Assembly (NCBI GenBank): GCA_024685285.1
Contig: JAIKVZ010000009.1
Span: 23,220 to 87,219 of the forward strand
Length of the DNA: 64,000 nt
Source: Bacteroidales bacterium
GTDB taxonomy: Bacteria; Bacteroidota; Bacteroidia; Bacteroidales; P3
Direction: 5' to 3'
The position numbers were made by a program, and so were the translations under genes. The notes beneath the pieces were generated by a model. It saw nothing but the letters and a program-made list of their open reading frames with translations. It was not told the origin of the DNA and searched no databases. Position 1 is the first letter of the stretch. Each line of letters starts with the position of its first letter. This document shows, piece after piece, positions 1 through 11,228 of the stretch.

Positions 1-836
1 CACGCCTGCAATATCTTAACAGTCTGAAACCCACCGATGTACAGAAAGTAAAACAGTATTGCGACGAGAAACAAGGCGAATTGCAACGTCTGCACGGCAG
101 CCGGCAACAGCTGACGGAACAAACTGTACAACTGCAGCAGTCGCGTCCAGCCATGACCGAGAGCGACACCGCCGAAAGTCTCACAGCTGTGTCTTCGGAA
201 CTTACACTGCGTCAGCAACAGCTGCTCAAAGAGATAGCTACGGCCGAGAACCAACTGGAAACCAACACACTGCAACAAAAGCAACTGGTCGAGATGCGCC
301 AACAAAGCGAGACATTGCGCACCAACTGGATTGAGTGGAGCGAGCTGGCCAAGCACTTTGGCGACAGCGAGGGCAAAAAATTCCGCAACATCGCACAAAG
401 TTTCATTCTGAACCACATACTCGACATTGCCAACCACTATCTTGCAGGTTTCAGCGAGCGATATCAACTGACCTGCAACCCGGGTTCGCTCGTAATACTG
501 GTCACCGACCAACAACAAGGAGGCAACCCACAGGGTATCAACATACTGTCCGGGGGAGAAAGTTTCATGGTGTCGCTCTCGTTAGCCCTGGCACTGGCCC
601 ATATCAACTCGAGCAAAGTCAACGTCGACACCCTGTTCATCGACGAAGGGTTCGGCACTTTGAGCGAAGACTACCTGGCCTGTGTGATAGACACACTGGA
701 GAAGCTGAGGCAACAGGGCGGCCGACGCGTGGGTATCATCAGCCACGTAGAGGAGCTGGGTGAGCGCATAGCCACCCAGATAAAAGTGGCGAGAGTTAAC
801 CCCTCGACAAGCGAAGTACATATTGTAACACGCTAA
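1..836 (+). CDS. sbcC: SbcC-like exonuclease subunit, C-terminal part (5' end outside window)
   Basis: The reading frame is open from the left edge (first full codon at base 3) to the stop at 836, so this is the C-terminal part of a longer protein. The visible part starts with a coiled-coil-like stretch rich in Gln, Glu and Leu and ends with the ABC-ATPase C-lobe: a signature motif LSGGESFMVSLSLALALA, a Walker B region LFIDEGFGTL, and the switch histidine in GIISHVEEL. This arrangement is typical of SbcC/Rad50, the ATPase partner of the SbcD nuclease that processes DNA ends and hairpins. A generic SMC-like ATPase is possible, but LFIDEGFGTL is the usual SbcC wording. No partner gene is visible; sbcD would be expected just upstream, outside the window. 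Confidence 0.85.
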   Translation, partial: RLQYLNSLKPTDVQKVKQYCDEKQGELQRLHGSRQQLTEQTVQLQQSRPAMTESDTAESLTAVSSELTLRQQQLLKEIATAENQLETNTLQQKQLVEMRQQSETLRTNWIEWSELAKHFGDSEGKKFRNIAQSFILNHILDIANHYLAGFSERYQLTCNPGSLVILVTDQQQGGNPQGINILSGGESFMVSLSLALALAHINSSKVNVDTLFIDEGFGTLSEDYLACVIDTLEKLRQQGGRRVGIISHVEELGERIATQIKVARVNPSTSEVHIVTR

Positions 837-859
837 TTTTCACCTACCATAGACCTATC

Positions 860-1015
860 AACATCGGACATTGTTCGGCATTTCTTCGGATGCCGGTGCA
901 AGGTCTCAGTCCCCTACCCGACCCCAACCCGACCTTAACCCGAACCTAACCTATTTAAACCACTGATATTCAGTAAATTACCTACATTTTACTAAAACCA
1001 CTGATTATCAAGTAC
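860..1015 (-). repeat. Dispersed intergenic repeat, copy 1
   Basis: The G-rich core lies at about 915-952 and reads TTAGGTTCGGGTTAAGG on the minus strand. A block resembling CCGAACAAATGCCGATGT lies on one side (about 868-895), and short palindromic pieces of the type CACTGATATTCAGT and CACTGATTATCA lie on the other. It fills most of the gap between the SbcC stop and the promoter of the heptose operon. Six more copies occur in the window. Confidence 0.8.
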
Positions 1016-1137
1016 TTAAAACATTTTTCACTTTCACTGGAGAACGATTTTGGAAACCATTGAGGGTAATATGAAAAAAGTTGGCCCAGATGAGCAATAT
1101 TTTTTCAAAAAACGACCAATAATTGCTATTTTTTTTG

Positions 1138-1146
1138 TATTTTTGC
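1138..1146 (+). promoter_or_regulatory. -7 box of the heptose operon promoter
   Basis: TATTTTTGC matches the Bacteroidetes -7 consensus TAnnTTTG. It lies only 8 bases before the ATG at 1155, so the transcript would be nearly leaderless. This excludes upstream in-frame ATGs (such as 1050) as start sites. No convincing -33 box was found. Confidence 0.6.
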
Positions 1147-1154
1147 ATTTTGTT

Positions 1155-2294
1155 ATGAAAGTAGTAATCTTAGGCACAGCATACCCCTACCGCGGCGGCT
1201 TAGCGGCTTTCAATCAGCGGCTTGCCGAGGAGTATATAAGTATGGGCCATGAGGTGGTGATACACACCTTCAGCCTACAATACCCCTCGTTTCTGTTTCC
1301 AGGCAAGACCCAGTATTCCGACGAGCCCGCCCCCGAGGGTCTGACGATAAAGCGCACGGTCAACGCCATCAACCCACTAAACTGGCTCCGAACCGGTCGC
1401 CGCATTAAGCGCGAGGAGCAGCCCGACCTGTTGATAGTGAAATTCTGGCTACCATTTATGGCACCCTGTCTGGGCACAATCTGCCGCATTGTAAAACGCG
1501 GCGGACGCACACGGGTAGTCTCGGTGCTCGACAACGTGATACCACACGAGAAAAGGCCGGGCGACAAGTTGTTTGCGCGATATTTTGTACGCTCGGTCGA
1601 CGGTTTCGTTGCTATGAGCCGCTCGGTTCTTTCCGATTTAGGCCTTTTTGACCAACAGAAACCCCGCGCATTCTGTCCACACCCTCTCTACGACCACTAC
1701 GGAGCCATCATGCCGCGCCGAGAAGCCGTTGCTGCAATAGGTCTCAACGAAAGTGAGAGGTATGTGCTGTTTTTCGGTTTCATCCGCGACTACAAGGGGT
1801 TGGACCTGCTTATCGACGCTTTCGCCGACCACCGGCTGTTCGACTTGGGCGTGAAGCTCATCGTGGCCGGTGAATTCTACGGCGACCCTGAACCTTACAT
1901 GAGCAAGATCCGCTCACTCGACCTCGCTGACCGCATTATGCTATGCACCGACTTCATTCCAGACAGCGAGGTGAACCGTTATTTCTGCGCCGCCGACATT
2001 GTGGCTCAGCCATACCGTAGCGCCACCCAGAGCGGCGTAACACAAATAGCGTTCCACTTCGAGACACCTATGCTCGTCACCAATGTGGGTGGTCTGCCCG
2101 AGATTGTGCCCGACGGCAAGGTGGGCTACGTGGTGGAACCCGACGCACAGCAGATAGCCGATGCACTGGTACGATTCTACAAGGAGGAGCGCCACGACGA
2201 ATTTGTCCAAAACTTGCGTCTTGAAAAACAAAAATATTCCTGGCAAAACATGACAAATGCCATCGACAACCTAAAAACCATCAAAAAGAAATGA
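1155..2294 (+). CDS. Glycosyltransferase family 4 protein
   Basis: A 379-residue GT-B glycosyltransferase. The N-terminal glycine-rich loop (GTAYPYRGGLAAF) and a C-terminal donor-binding half (FFGFIRDYKGLDLLIDAF, then a region ending GGLPEIVPDG) fit GT4 retaining enzymes. An in-frame ATG exists at 1050, but the frame between it and 1155 is low-complexity AT-rich sequence containing the promoter box, so MKVVILG at 1155 is the chosen start. Its stop overlaps the hddA start (ATGA at 2291), so it is translationally coupled to the GDP-heptose genes. A heptosyl- or mannosyltransferase role in surface glycan assembly is inferred from this context; the acceptor is unknown. Confidence 0.85.
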   Translation: MKVVILGTAYPYRGGLAAFNQRLAEEYISMGHEVVIHTFSLQYPSFLFPGKTQYSDEPAPEGLTIKRTVNAINPLNWLRTGRRIKREEQPDLLIVKFWLPFMAPCLGTICRIVKRGGRTRVVSVLDNVIPHEKRPGDKLFARYFVRSVDGFVAMSRSVLSDLGLFDQQKPRAFCPHPLYDHYGAIMPRREAVAAIGLNESERYVLFFGFIRDYKGLDLLIDAFADHRLFDLGVKLIVAGEFYGDPEPYMSKIRSLDLADRIMLCTDFIPDSEVNRYFCAADIVAQPYRSATQSGVTQIAFHFETPMLVTNVGGLPEIVPDGKVGYVVEPDAQQIADALVRFYKEERHDEFVQNLRLEKQKYSWQNMTNAIDNLKTIKKK

Positions 2295-3310
2295 CCATAA
2301 GAAGCAAAGCCCCTCTGCGACTCGGCCTGGCCGGCGGCGGCACCGACGTATCGCCTTATTCAGACATTTATGGCGGTGCAATCCTCAACGCCACCATAAG
2401 CATGTACGCCTATACCACCATCGAACCCACCGACGACGGCAAAGTGGTCTTCGAGGCTCCCGACAATCACCTGCGCGAGGAGTACTGCAATGCCATGGAG
2501 GTCGATACTGACGGTTATTTCGTGCTACACAAAGGTGTCTACAACCGCATTGTGCGCCAATTTACCCATCAGCCGCTATCGCTGCGCATAGCTTCATATG
2601 TTGATGCCCCGGCCGGAAGCGGCCTCGGAACCTCCTCCACCCTTGTAGTCTCCATTCTCGGAGCCTACGCCCAATGGCTCAAACTGCCTATGGGCGAGTA
2701 CGATGTAGCGCGGTTGGCCTATGAGATTGAACGCATAGACTTAGGGCTTGCCGGCGGCAAACAGGACCAGTATGCGGCTACCTTCGGCGGCTTCAACTTC
2801 ATGGAGTTCGTGGCCGACAATGTCATAGTGAACCCCTTGCGTGTGCGCCAGCGTTACATTGACGAACTGCAGCACAACCTGTTGCTTTACTATACCGACA
2901 CCAGCCACGTCAGCGCCGACATCATCAAAGAACAGCAATCCAATGTCAAGGGTGGCAACACCACCAGCATAGAGAGCATGCACCGACTCAAAGAACAGGC
3001 CCAGCAGATGAAAGAGGCTCTTCTCAAAGGCGAGATTGACCGTATCGGACAGATTCTCAACTTTGGCTGGCAGCACAAGAAACAAATGGCCAGCAGCGTG
3101 AGCAATCCTCGAATTGACGCCATATACTCAGCCGCTATAGCCGCTGGAGCATCTGGAGGCAAGATTTCTGGTGCGGGCGGTGGTGGCTTCATGTTCTTCT
3201 ATTGCCCTGGCACAACCCGCTTCGCCGTAGCCGACGCACTGCAGCAGTTCGGCGGAGGTGTCAAGCGCTACGAATTTACCGAGAGCGGACTCAAAACCTG
3301 GACCATCTAA
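2291..3310 (+). CDS. hddA: D-glycero-alpha-D-manno-heptose 7-phosphate kinase
   Basis: A 339-residue GHMP-family kinase. The N-terminal LRLGLAGGGTDVSPY, the ATP-binding motif PAGSGLGTSST (residues 107-117) and the C-terminal glycine-rich motif KISGAGGGGFMFFY are all present. This is the subfamily that phosphorylates the anomeric position of D,D-heptose 7-phosphate. It sits directly before gmhA, hddC and gmhB, which makes the GDP-heptose assignment much firmer than sequence alone. It starts inside the stop of the preceding glycosyltransferase. Fucokinase-like GHMP kinases are the main alternative, but the neighbours argue against that. Confidence 0.9.
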   Translation: MTIRSKAPLRLGLAGGGTDVSPYSDIYGGAILNATISMYAYTTIEPTDDGKVVFEAPDNHLREEYCNAMEVDTDGYFVLHKGVYNRIVRQFTHQPLSLRIASYVDAPAGSGLGTSSTLVVSILGAYAQWLKLPMGEYDVARLAYEIERIDLGLAGGKQDQYAATFGGFNFMEFVADNVIVNPLRVRQRYIDELQHNLLLYYTDTSHVSADIIKEQQSNVKGGNTTSIESMHRLKEQAQQMKEALLKGEIDRIGQILNFGWQHKKQMASSVSNPRIDAIYSAAIAAGASGGKISGAGGGGFMFFYCPGTTRFAVADALQQFGGGVKRYEFTESGLKTWTI

Positions 3311-3327
3311 CCAACAACACAATAGCA

Positions 3328-3906
3328 ATGAATCCCAGAATAGCACAATCCATAGAGCAATCAATTGCCGCCAAACAGCAAATACTGGCCAACACCGATA
3401 TGATGGCACGCATAGAGGCCGCATCCGACATGATCCTACAGTCGCTTCGCTCTGGTGGCAAGATACACTTCTGCGGCAATGGTGGCAGCGCTGCCGATGC
3501 CCAACACTTGGCAGCCGAGCTTAGCGGACGCTTCTATTTCGACCGTCCTCCACTCAACGCCGAAGCTCTACACTGCAACACCTCATACCTCACCGCCGTA
3601 GGCAACGACTACGGCTATGAGCACATATTTGCACGCCTGCTGCGAGGCACAGGTCACCGAGGCGATGTTTTGGTGGGTATCAGCACCAGCGGCAACAGTG
3701 CCAACATCATTGAGGCATATCGCGTGTGCCGCGAGATGGACATATACACCATATCGCTCACAGGTGCCACCGGCGGCAAAATGCGCGAGATAAGCGACTT
3801 GCTGCTAAATGTGCCATCGACCGACACTCCTCGCATACAAGAGAGCCACATAATGATCGGCCACATCATTTGCGAACTGGTAGAAAGCACCCTATTTAAA
3901 AAATGA
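3328..3906 (+). CDS. gmhA: Sedoheptulose 7-phosphate isomerase
   Basis: A 192-residue SIS-domain isomerase that converts sedoheptulose 7-phosphate to D-glycero-D-manno-heptose 7-phosphate. GmhA hallmarks are visible: CGNGGSAADAQHLAAELSGRF with the metal-ligand His/Glu pair, VGISTSGNSANI for phosphate binding, and IQESHIMIGHIICELVE near the C-terminus. The frame is open further upstream, but that part overlaps hddA; ATG at 3328 starts 17 bases after the hddA stop and gives the family length. The stop overlaps the hddC start (ATGA at 3903). Confidence 0.93.
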   Translation: MNPRIAQSIEQSIAAKQQILANTDMMARIEAASDMILQSLRSGGKIHFCGNGGSAADAQHLAAELSGRFYFDRPPLNAEALHCNTSYLTAVGNDYGYEHIFARLLRGTGHRGDVLVGISTSGNSANIIEAYRVCREMDIYTISLTGATGGKMREISDLLLNVPSTDTPRIQESHIMIGHIICELVESTLFKK

Positions 3907-4598
3907 AAGAAGCCATCATTCTGGCCGGAGGTTTCGGCACTCGGCTAAAAGCATTAGTAGACAACCTACCCAAGCCTATGGCGCAGGTGGCTGGCAGGCC
4001 GTTTTTGTGCCATGTACTTGGGCACCTTTCGGATTATGGCTACGGCCATGTGGTACTATCTACAGGCTATATGGCTGAAAAAATCGAGCATTATTTCGGA
4101 CCAGAATATCTCGGCATGAAGTTAAGCTACGCCCGTGAAGAATCACCCCTCGGCACTGGCGGGGCCATCGTCAATGCTTTGGCACTGTGTTCGGAACAAG
4201 TTGTCACAGCACTCAACGGAGACACACTGTTTCGCATTGACTACAATAACCTTGAGAACTTTTACAACACCCACCCCACCCGACTCGCCATAGTGTTGCG
4301 TCATGTTCCAGACACCAGTCGATACGGTTCGGTGGACGTAGACTCTCAAGGGCGAATAACCCGTTTTATAGAAAAAAATGCAGCCTCTGGGCCAGGATGG
4401 ATAAACGGAGGTATCTACATGATGAACCGAAGCCTACTGGCCGGATTTGCCATAGGTGAGCCGTTCTCATTCGAGCACATTATTTTGGAACAAAACTACA
4501 AAACCGAACCCATATACGCCTATGGTGACAATGCTTACTTTATTGACATAGGGTTGCCATCGGATTACCTTCGGGCTCAAAACGAACTCAGCCAATGA
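3903..4598 (+). CDS. hddC: D-glycero-alpha-D-manno-heptose 1-phosphate guanylyltransferase
   Basis: A 231-residue nucleotidyltransferase. The N-terminal signature LAGGFGTRL followed by LPKPMAQVAGRPF binds the nucleotide and phosphate, and LNGDTLFRID carries the metal-binding Asp. In this cluster it should transfer GMP to heptose 1-phosphate, giving GDP-D-glycero-D-manno-heptose. Length and order (kinase, isomerase, nucleotidyltransferase, phosphatase) match known GDP-heptose operons. It overlaps both neighbours by 4 bases. Other sugar-1-phosphate nucleotidyltransferases share these motifs, so specificity rests on context. Confidence 0.88.
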   Translation: MKEAIILAGGFGTRLKALVDNLPKPMAQVAGRPFLCHVLGHLSDYGYGHVVLSTGYMAEKIEHYFGPEYLGMKLSYAREESPLGTGGAIVNALALCSEQVVTALNGDTLFRIDYNNLENFYNTHPTRLAIVLRHVPDTSRYGSVDVDSQGRITRFIEKNAASGPGWINGGIYMMNRSLLAGFAIGEPFSFEHIILEQNYKTEPIYAYGDNAYFIDIGLPSDYLRAQNELSQ

Positions 4599-5155
4599 TT
4601 TACCGTCACCAACAACTTCACACCGGCGGAGCCTTGTTTTTGGACCGCGATGGGGTGCTTAACCGCCTCATTGTTGGCGACTATGTGCGCACACCCGACC
4701 AACTGGAGGTACTCCCTGGCGTACCCGAAGCCATTGCAATTTGCAACCGACATTTCAAACACGTATTTATCGTCACCAACCAACAGTGCATCGGCAAAGG
4801 TTATATCACCGTCAACCAACTTGAATCCATCCACCGGAAACTGATTGATGCCATTGAAGCTGCCGGCGGTCATATTGACCACATATATTTCTGTCCTGAT
4901 TTGGCTTCAAGCTACAGCCCTAATCGCAAACCTGAAATTGGTATGGCTTTACAAGCTCGACACGATTACCCTGATGTAATCTTTATGCACTCTATAATGG
5001 CAGGCGACAGTATGACAGATATGAGGTTTGGCCACCGGTGCGGTATGCAAACTGTGCTAATTGGCTCCGACAGTAACGCCGTTATAGGTAGTCCAAAATT
5101 GGTAAATTTCTCATTCCCCACCCTTCTCCAATTTGCAAAAAGTTTAGAACAATGA
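4595..5155 (+). CDS. gmhB: D-glycero-alpha-D-manno-heptose 1,7-bisphosphate 7-phosphatase
   Basis: A 186-residue HAD-superfamily phosphatase of the histidinol-phosphatase/GmhB type. The nucleophile motif is LFLDRDGVLN (Asp17, Asp19), followed by VTNQQCIGKG (motif II Thr), a RKPEIGM loop carrying the motif III Lys, and GDSMTDMRFG (motif IV). The usual zinc-binding cysteine cluster before the Lys loop is reduced to a single Cys (YFCPD), as happens in some GmhB homologues. It completes the four-enzyme GDP-heptose route in this operon and overlaps hddC and the following esterase gene by 4 bases each. Confidence 0.9.
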   Translation: MIYRHQQLHTGGALFLDRDGVLNRLIVGDYVRTPDQLEVLPGVPEAIAICNRHFKHVFIVTNQQCIGKGYITVNQLESIHRKLIDAIEAAGGHIDHIYFCPDLASSYSPNRKPEIGMALQARHDYPDVIFMHSIMAGDSMTDMRFGHRCGMQTVLIGSDSNAVIGSPKLVNFSFPTLLQFAKSLEQ

Positions 5156-6090
5156 AACGCAAAATTGCAATATTAGTCTTAATTGTGGCGACAATTACAA
5201 ATATCGCTGCGCAGCAAACATACCATTACGTTACCCGTGACGACACCACACAATTGCTGCTGGACCTTTACAAGCCCGACAACCCACGTCCCGATAAAGC
5301 CTGCGTAGTCTACCTCTTTGGCGGTGGTTTCTACTTAGGCGAGCGCAACAGCGACTTCATGGTCGACGGGTGCAAGCGCTTGGCCGAAAGAGGCTTCGTT
5401 GTAGCTTCAATAGACTATCGTTTGGGACTGCGCCAGGCCGACTTAAGCAAGGCAAATCTCTGTAATGCACACACATTCTTTGAGCTTTCAGCAGCCATTG
5501 CCGTGCAGGACTGTTCTGCCGCAATAGCATACTTGTGTGCTCACGCTAAAGAGTTTGACATTGACACCTCCCACATAATACTTGTCGGCAATAGCGCCGG
5601 TGCCATCACAGTGCTACAGGCCGACTACTGCCGCGCCAACAATTTGCCCGACGCCGCCGAGATGCCTCCAACGTTCAAACCTATGGCAATAGTACCATAT
5701 GCAGGAGGCATAATGTGCCACAATAACAAGTTGCGCTATGCCACCCCACCAGCGCCGACCTGCTTTTTTCACGGAACAAAAGACCGCATAGTGAACTACA
5801 AACGTATGCGCGCCTCGCTTACCACATCGCTGTTCGGAGCCGACCGACTAGCCAAGCTGTTCAAAAAACAAGGCTACTGCCACTGGATTTTGCGCTACGA
5901 TGGCATTGGACACGAGATTGCCAGCATTCAGCCCTACACTATCAACGAATTTGTGGCATTTGTCGATGCCGTAGGCCAAGGCCGTATTATGACATACGAT
6001 GCACACTGCACCGACAGCAAGATAGTCCCTACCCGCTGGAGCAAAATGACTGTTTTCGACATCTATTTACGTCCCCTACCTGAAGAGTGA
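5152..6090 (+). CDS. Secreted alpha/beta-hydrolase (esterase/lipase family)
   Basis: A 312-residue protein starting with a Sec signal peptide (MKRKIAILVLIVATITNIAA, cleavage likely after AAQ). An oxyanion-hole segment YLFGGGFYLG precedes the nucleophile elbow GNSAG (Ser148). Later GTKDRIVNY and GIGHEI supply plausible catalytic Asp and His, as in the carboxylesterase and Abhydrolase_3 families. It is the last gene of the heptose operon, overlapping gmhB by 4 bases, so removal or transfer of acyl groups on an envelope glycan is a reasonable guess. The substrate is not known. Xylanase-like acetyl esterases are the closest familiar group. Confidence 0.75.
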   Translation: MKRKIAILVLIVATITNIAAQQTYHYVTRDDTTQLLLDLYKPDNPRPDKACVVYLFGGGFYLGERNSDFMVDGCKRLAERGFVVASIDYRLGLRQADLSKANLCNAHTFFELSAAIAVQDCSAAIAYLCAHAKEFDIDTSHIILVGNSAGAITVLQADYCRANNLPDAAEMPPTFKPMAIVPYAGGIMCHNNKLRYATPPAPTCFFHGTKDRIVNYKRMRASLTTSLFGADRLAKLFKKQGYCHWILRYDGIGHEIASIQPYTINEFVAFVDAVGQGRIMTYDAHCTDSKIVPTRWSKMTVFDIYLRPLPEE

Positions 6091-6130
6091 CCAAACAAAG
6101 GCTCGAGGTTGAAAAAAGGTTCAAAAATAA

Positions 6131-8149
<2,019 letters not shown>

Positions 8150-8188
8150 TGCAAATTGAAAGGTTGAAAATTAAAATACGGAAATAAT

Positions 8189-8938
8189 ATGGACAAACGT
8201 AATCTGCTGCTTATCAGCAACTCCACCATGCGTGGCGAAGCCTATCTGGGCTGGTGCAAGGACATGATTGCCGACTTCTGCCGCCGGCACAACATCAAGA
8301 AAGTATTATTCGTTCCATACGCCGGCGTGAGCCTTGCCGAAGGCGGACTCACCAAGAGCTACGATGCCTATGAGGCCAAAGTTGCTGCTGCATATAAAGA
8401 GTTCGGTGTGAAACTCACATCGGTGCACCACAAAGCACTGCCCATCAACGCCGTGTATGACACCGACTGCGTGGCCGTGGGTGGTGGCAACACCTTCCAC
8501 CTCGTCCGCGAACTGCAGCGCACAGGCCTCATGCAGGCCATCCGCCAGCGTGCATTCGACGGTATGCCCTATATGGGCTGGAGTGCTGGTAGCAACGTGG
8601 CAGGCCCCACCCTCTGCACCACAAACGATATGCCCATCGTAATGCCCGCCAGTTTCGACTGCATGGGTATAGTGCCGTTCCAGATCAATCCACACTACAC
8701 CGACTTCTTCGACCCAAAACACGGCGGAGAGACCCGCGACGACCGTCTGAAAGAATACATCATGGTCAACCCCAAGGCCAACGTCGCCGCCATACGTGAA
8801 GCCACCGCCCTGCTGCTCGAAGACGGCAAACTCTCCCTCATCGGCAAGCCGAATAAGATGAAAGTCTTCAAGACCAACATGGCCAACACCAAGGAGTATG
8901 GTCTCAAAGACAACCTCAATTTCCTGTTGAAAGCATAA
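8189..8938 (+). CDS. pepE: Peptidase E (alpha-aspartyl dipeptidase, family S51)
   Basis: A 249-residue serine peptidase with a glutamine-amidotransferase-like fold. The nucleophile elbow is GWSAGSN (Ser132), preceded by VGGGNTFHLV and followed by PFQINPHYTDFF, the conserved S51 segment containing the active-site region His. The family cleaves dipeptides with N-terminal Asp. The gene has no signal peptide, so the protein is cytoplasmic. It follows gyrB closely without a visible promoter and is probably co-transcribed. Its 3' end faces the porin operon across dispersed repeat copy 2. Confidence 0.88.
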   Translation: MDKRNLLLISNSTMRGEAYLGWCKDMIADFCRRHNIKKVLFVPYAGVSLAEGGLTKSYDAYEAKVAAAYKEFGVKLTSVHHKALPINAVYDTDCVAVGGGNTFHLVRELQRTGLMQAIRQRAFDGMPYMGWSAGSNVAGPTLCTTNDMPIVMPASFDCMGIVPFQINPHYTDFFDPKHGGETRDDRLKEYIMVNPKANVAAIREATALLLEDGKLSLIGKPNKMKVFKTNMANTKEYGLKDNLNFLLKA

Positions 8939-9007
8939 TACAGACTGGCAAGACTATTATCGCTTTCTGACCTTAATTCTCAAACGGATGCATATTCGAT
9001 AAAACAC

Positions 9008-9152
9008 TGAATATCAGTCATTTGTAATTACAGTTATATCTACCTGATTATCAGTCGTTTAGATAGGTTAGGTTCGGGTTAAGGTCGGGTTGAAGTCGGG
9101 TATGGTTCGGTCATCCGCGCCCTAGCTCCGAACAAATGCCGATGTAGACCCC
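9008..9152 (+). repeat. Dispersed intergenic repeat, copy 2
   Basis: Core at about 9065-9101 in plus orientation. It is preceded by CACTGAATATCAGT and CTGATTATCAGTCGTTTAGA, and followed by CCGAACAAATGCCGATGT. It lies in the spacer between the converging 3' ends of pepE and the porin gene and is the most complete copy in the window. Confidence 0.85.
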
Positions 9153-9175
9153 TATCAAAGGCATTCAACCTTCTG

Positions 9176-11224
9176 CTAATCAAAGAAATGCCATACCACA
9201 CCGTATAGCAAGCCGAAGTCGTTGCCTGGGTAGTGCGGCAGGATGAAGTAGTTGGGCATGTTTTCCCACAGGGCGTTGACGTGGCCCGCCTTGATGTACA
9301 GCGTTGCATGTTTGATTTGCAGGTTCACAAACACGTCGCCCCACAGGTATCCACCCACCTTCACTTCGTCCTGGCGGTAGAAATAGCCCCCGAGCGGTTC
9401 GTATGCATCAGCGTAATATGGTGTGTGATAACGCACATCGACGCCAATCTGAGCCTTTAGGGCTCGGTTGAAAAGCACAAAATCGATGTAGAACGAGTTC
9501 TTTGAGGCAACAAGCGGCACTCGCAACTGGTTTTGGTCGGTGCTGTATTGCACAAGCTCTTGCAGGTCTAGATGGAGAGGTCCGAGTTTGAGGCGAATGT
9601 CGGCTTTGCCTTGCAACAACCATGCCTGCCCGTCGGCCTGCACAGTCTGCCGCGCAGTGTTAATCCAGACATTGTTGGCCACATTGCGTGCCATGGCCTC
9701 AACATTGAGCAAGCCTTCGCGACTGAAACCAAGCGACACCTTTGAAACCCCGATGGGCTTGAGGTTGGCGCCGCGGTCCGGGGTACGGTAGAAATAGAGC
9801 AGGTCTGGCGGCGCCGACTGCAACGTGCCTTGGACCTGCAAGATGCTCAAACTATCGAAACTCAGGGTTGCCGAAGCGTCGAGCCTCGAAGCGTTCATAG
9901 ACTGCATCGAAGCCATCCTGCGCTCGGCTTGCAACTTGACGTTCAAGCTCTTCAATGCCTCCCACTCCACCTTTAGCAGAGGCGATATAGAATTGAAATT
10001 GATTTCATACAACGAACTTATGGCCGACTTGAAGTGCTCTGGTTTGAGTCCCACGGTCAGCTTGAGCGGATTGCGGAATCTATAGTTCATGTATGCATCG
10101 TTGGTCCAGTAGAGCAATGCATCACAGTGCTGCCAAAGCTGTGTCGAGCCGTGCTGCAGAGTGTCGCTTTCAACTGCCAAGTCGAAGCCTATCACGCCCG
10201 TGTTGAGTGTGTGCGGTGCAGCAGGCCACACGGTGTCGACCACAACCACCGAGTCGGCCACCGAGTCAATCATCACCACCTCGGTGTGAGGTATGAAAAG
10301 AGGCAGTTCGCGCACAGTGTTGAAACTCTGGTGAACAAACAATTGCAGTTCACGACTGATATTCATCACGTTGGTGAGGTTCACCGGCACGCCGGCGCGG
10401 TTTGATTGCAGGTTCTGCGTGAAGATAGAGTCGGCCGTTATGCCACCGTTCTCCTCAATCTTGAAACACTGCCAGATTATGCCCCCTTGCAACTGGTAGC
10501 GAGCATCGGACGAGTAGTAGTTGGTCGTGAAGTCGAGCAGATGATTGATGGCCGCCGACGAAGCATAAAGACCTTCTGGCGAGAAGAGGTGGTAGTCGAA
10601 AGCCACATTCCAGCGTGGCGTGATGTTCTGCGAATGCGCCGCCATCACCTGGTAGTCTTTCTTCAGCGAGCTGCCGTAGGCCAGTCTCGAATATGGTGTC
10701 TGAGTGAAAAAGAAGTTCACGTTGGTGCGGTCGCGATGGAAACCCTGAAACAAATCGGGCTTGAGTCGCAGAGCCATAACATCGCCCATTGTGTTGAAAA
10801 CTGGCAAATGCGGATGGCCGACGGTGCCTTTCGAGAGGTAGTAATTGCCGTTAAGGCCGTCAAGTGGGTCGGCAAACTGCGCTCCGGTGGGGTCAAGCGA
10901 AGGGTTATGATAGTTCATTACTTTGACATCCAGCGGATTGTAATGAAAAATAAACACCTTGGCACGCAGCACCGAATCGGGGATATCAACGTGGTCCACA
11001 AGTCCCTTCATCGATGTGTCGACCGTATGCGTTGTGTCGTTGCCCCATATATTGTCGCTCGAAGTTGACGATGACGACGAAGAGCCCCTCAAATCGCCCC
11101 TTGCATGCACTCTGTCGCTCGAGAGTTCAATGGGAGCAACCTGAGCAGATGCCACTGCAGCCCACAAGAGCATGGCAAAAAGTCCCGTCAGGGCTTTGGT
11201 CGGCCTTGTAAACTTGATTTTCAA
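9176..11224 (-). CDS. Putative outer-membrane porin (Bacteroidetes Porin_10-like)
   Basis: A large beta-strand-rich protein with alternating aromatic residues, a low-complexity Ser/Asp linker after the signal peptide, and a C-terminus ending in an aromatic residue (GVVWHFFD), as in outer-membrane barrels. It resembles the putative porin family widespread in Bacteroidales (PF14121, recalled, not searched). The frame is open into trxB. A TTG codon at 11224, just after the trxB stop, gives a 682-residue protein with a normal signal peptide (MKIKFTRPTKALTG then FAMLLWAAVASAQ). An ATG at 11260 inside trxB is an alternative start. It is the last gene of the minus-strand operon. Confidence 0.72.
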   Translation of the reverse strand: MKIKFTRPTKALTGLFAMLLWAAVASAQVAPIELSSDRVHARGDLRGSSSSSSTSSDNIWGNDTTHTVDTSMKGLVDHVDIPDSVLRAKVFIFHYNPLDVKVMNYHNPSLDPTGAQFADPLDGLNGNYYLSKGTVGHPHLPVFNTMGDVMALRLKPDLFQGFHRDRTNVNFFFTQTPYSRLAYGSSLKKDYQVMAAHSQNITPRWNVAFDYHLFSPEGLYASSAAINHLLDFTTNYYSSDARYQLQGGIIWQCFKIEENGGITADSIFTQNLQSNRAGVPVNLTNVMNISRELQLFVHQSFNTVRELPLFIPHTEVVMIDSVADSVVVVDTVWPAAPHTLNTGVIGFDLAVESDTLQHGSTQLWQHCDALLYWTNDAYMNYRFRNPLKLTVGLKPEHFKSAISSLYEINFNSISPLLKVEWEALKSLNVKLQAERRMASMQSMNASRLDASATLSFDSLSILQVQGTLQSAPPDLLYFYRTPDRGANLKPIGVSKVSLGFSREGLLNVEAMARNVANNVWINTARQTVQADGQAWLLQGKADIRLKLGPLHLDLQELVQYSTDQNQLRVPLVASKNSFYIDFVLFNRALKAQIGVDVRYHTPYYADAYEPLGGYFYRQDEVKVGGYLWGDVFVNLQIKHATLYIKAGHVNALWENMPNYFILPHYPGNDFGLLYGVVWHFFD

Positions 11225-11228
11225 AATC

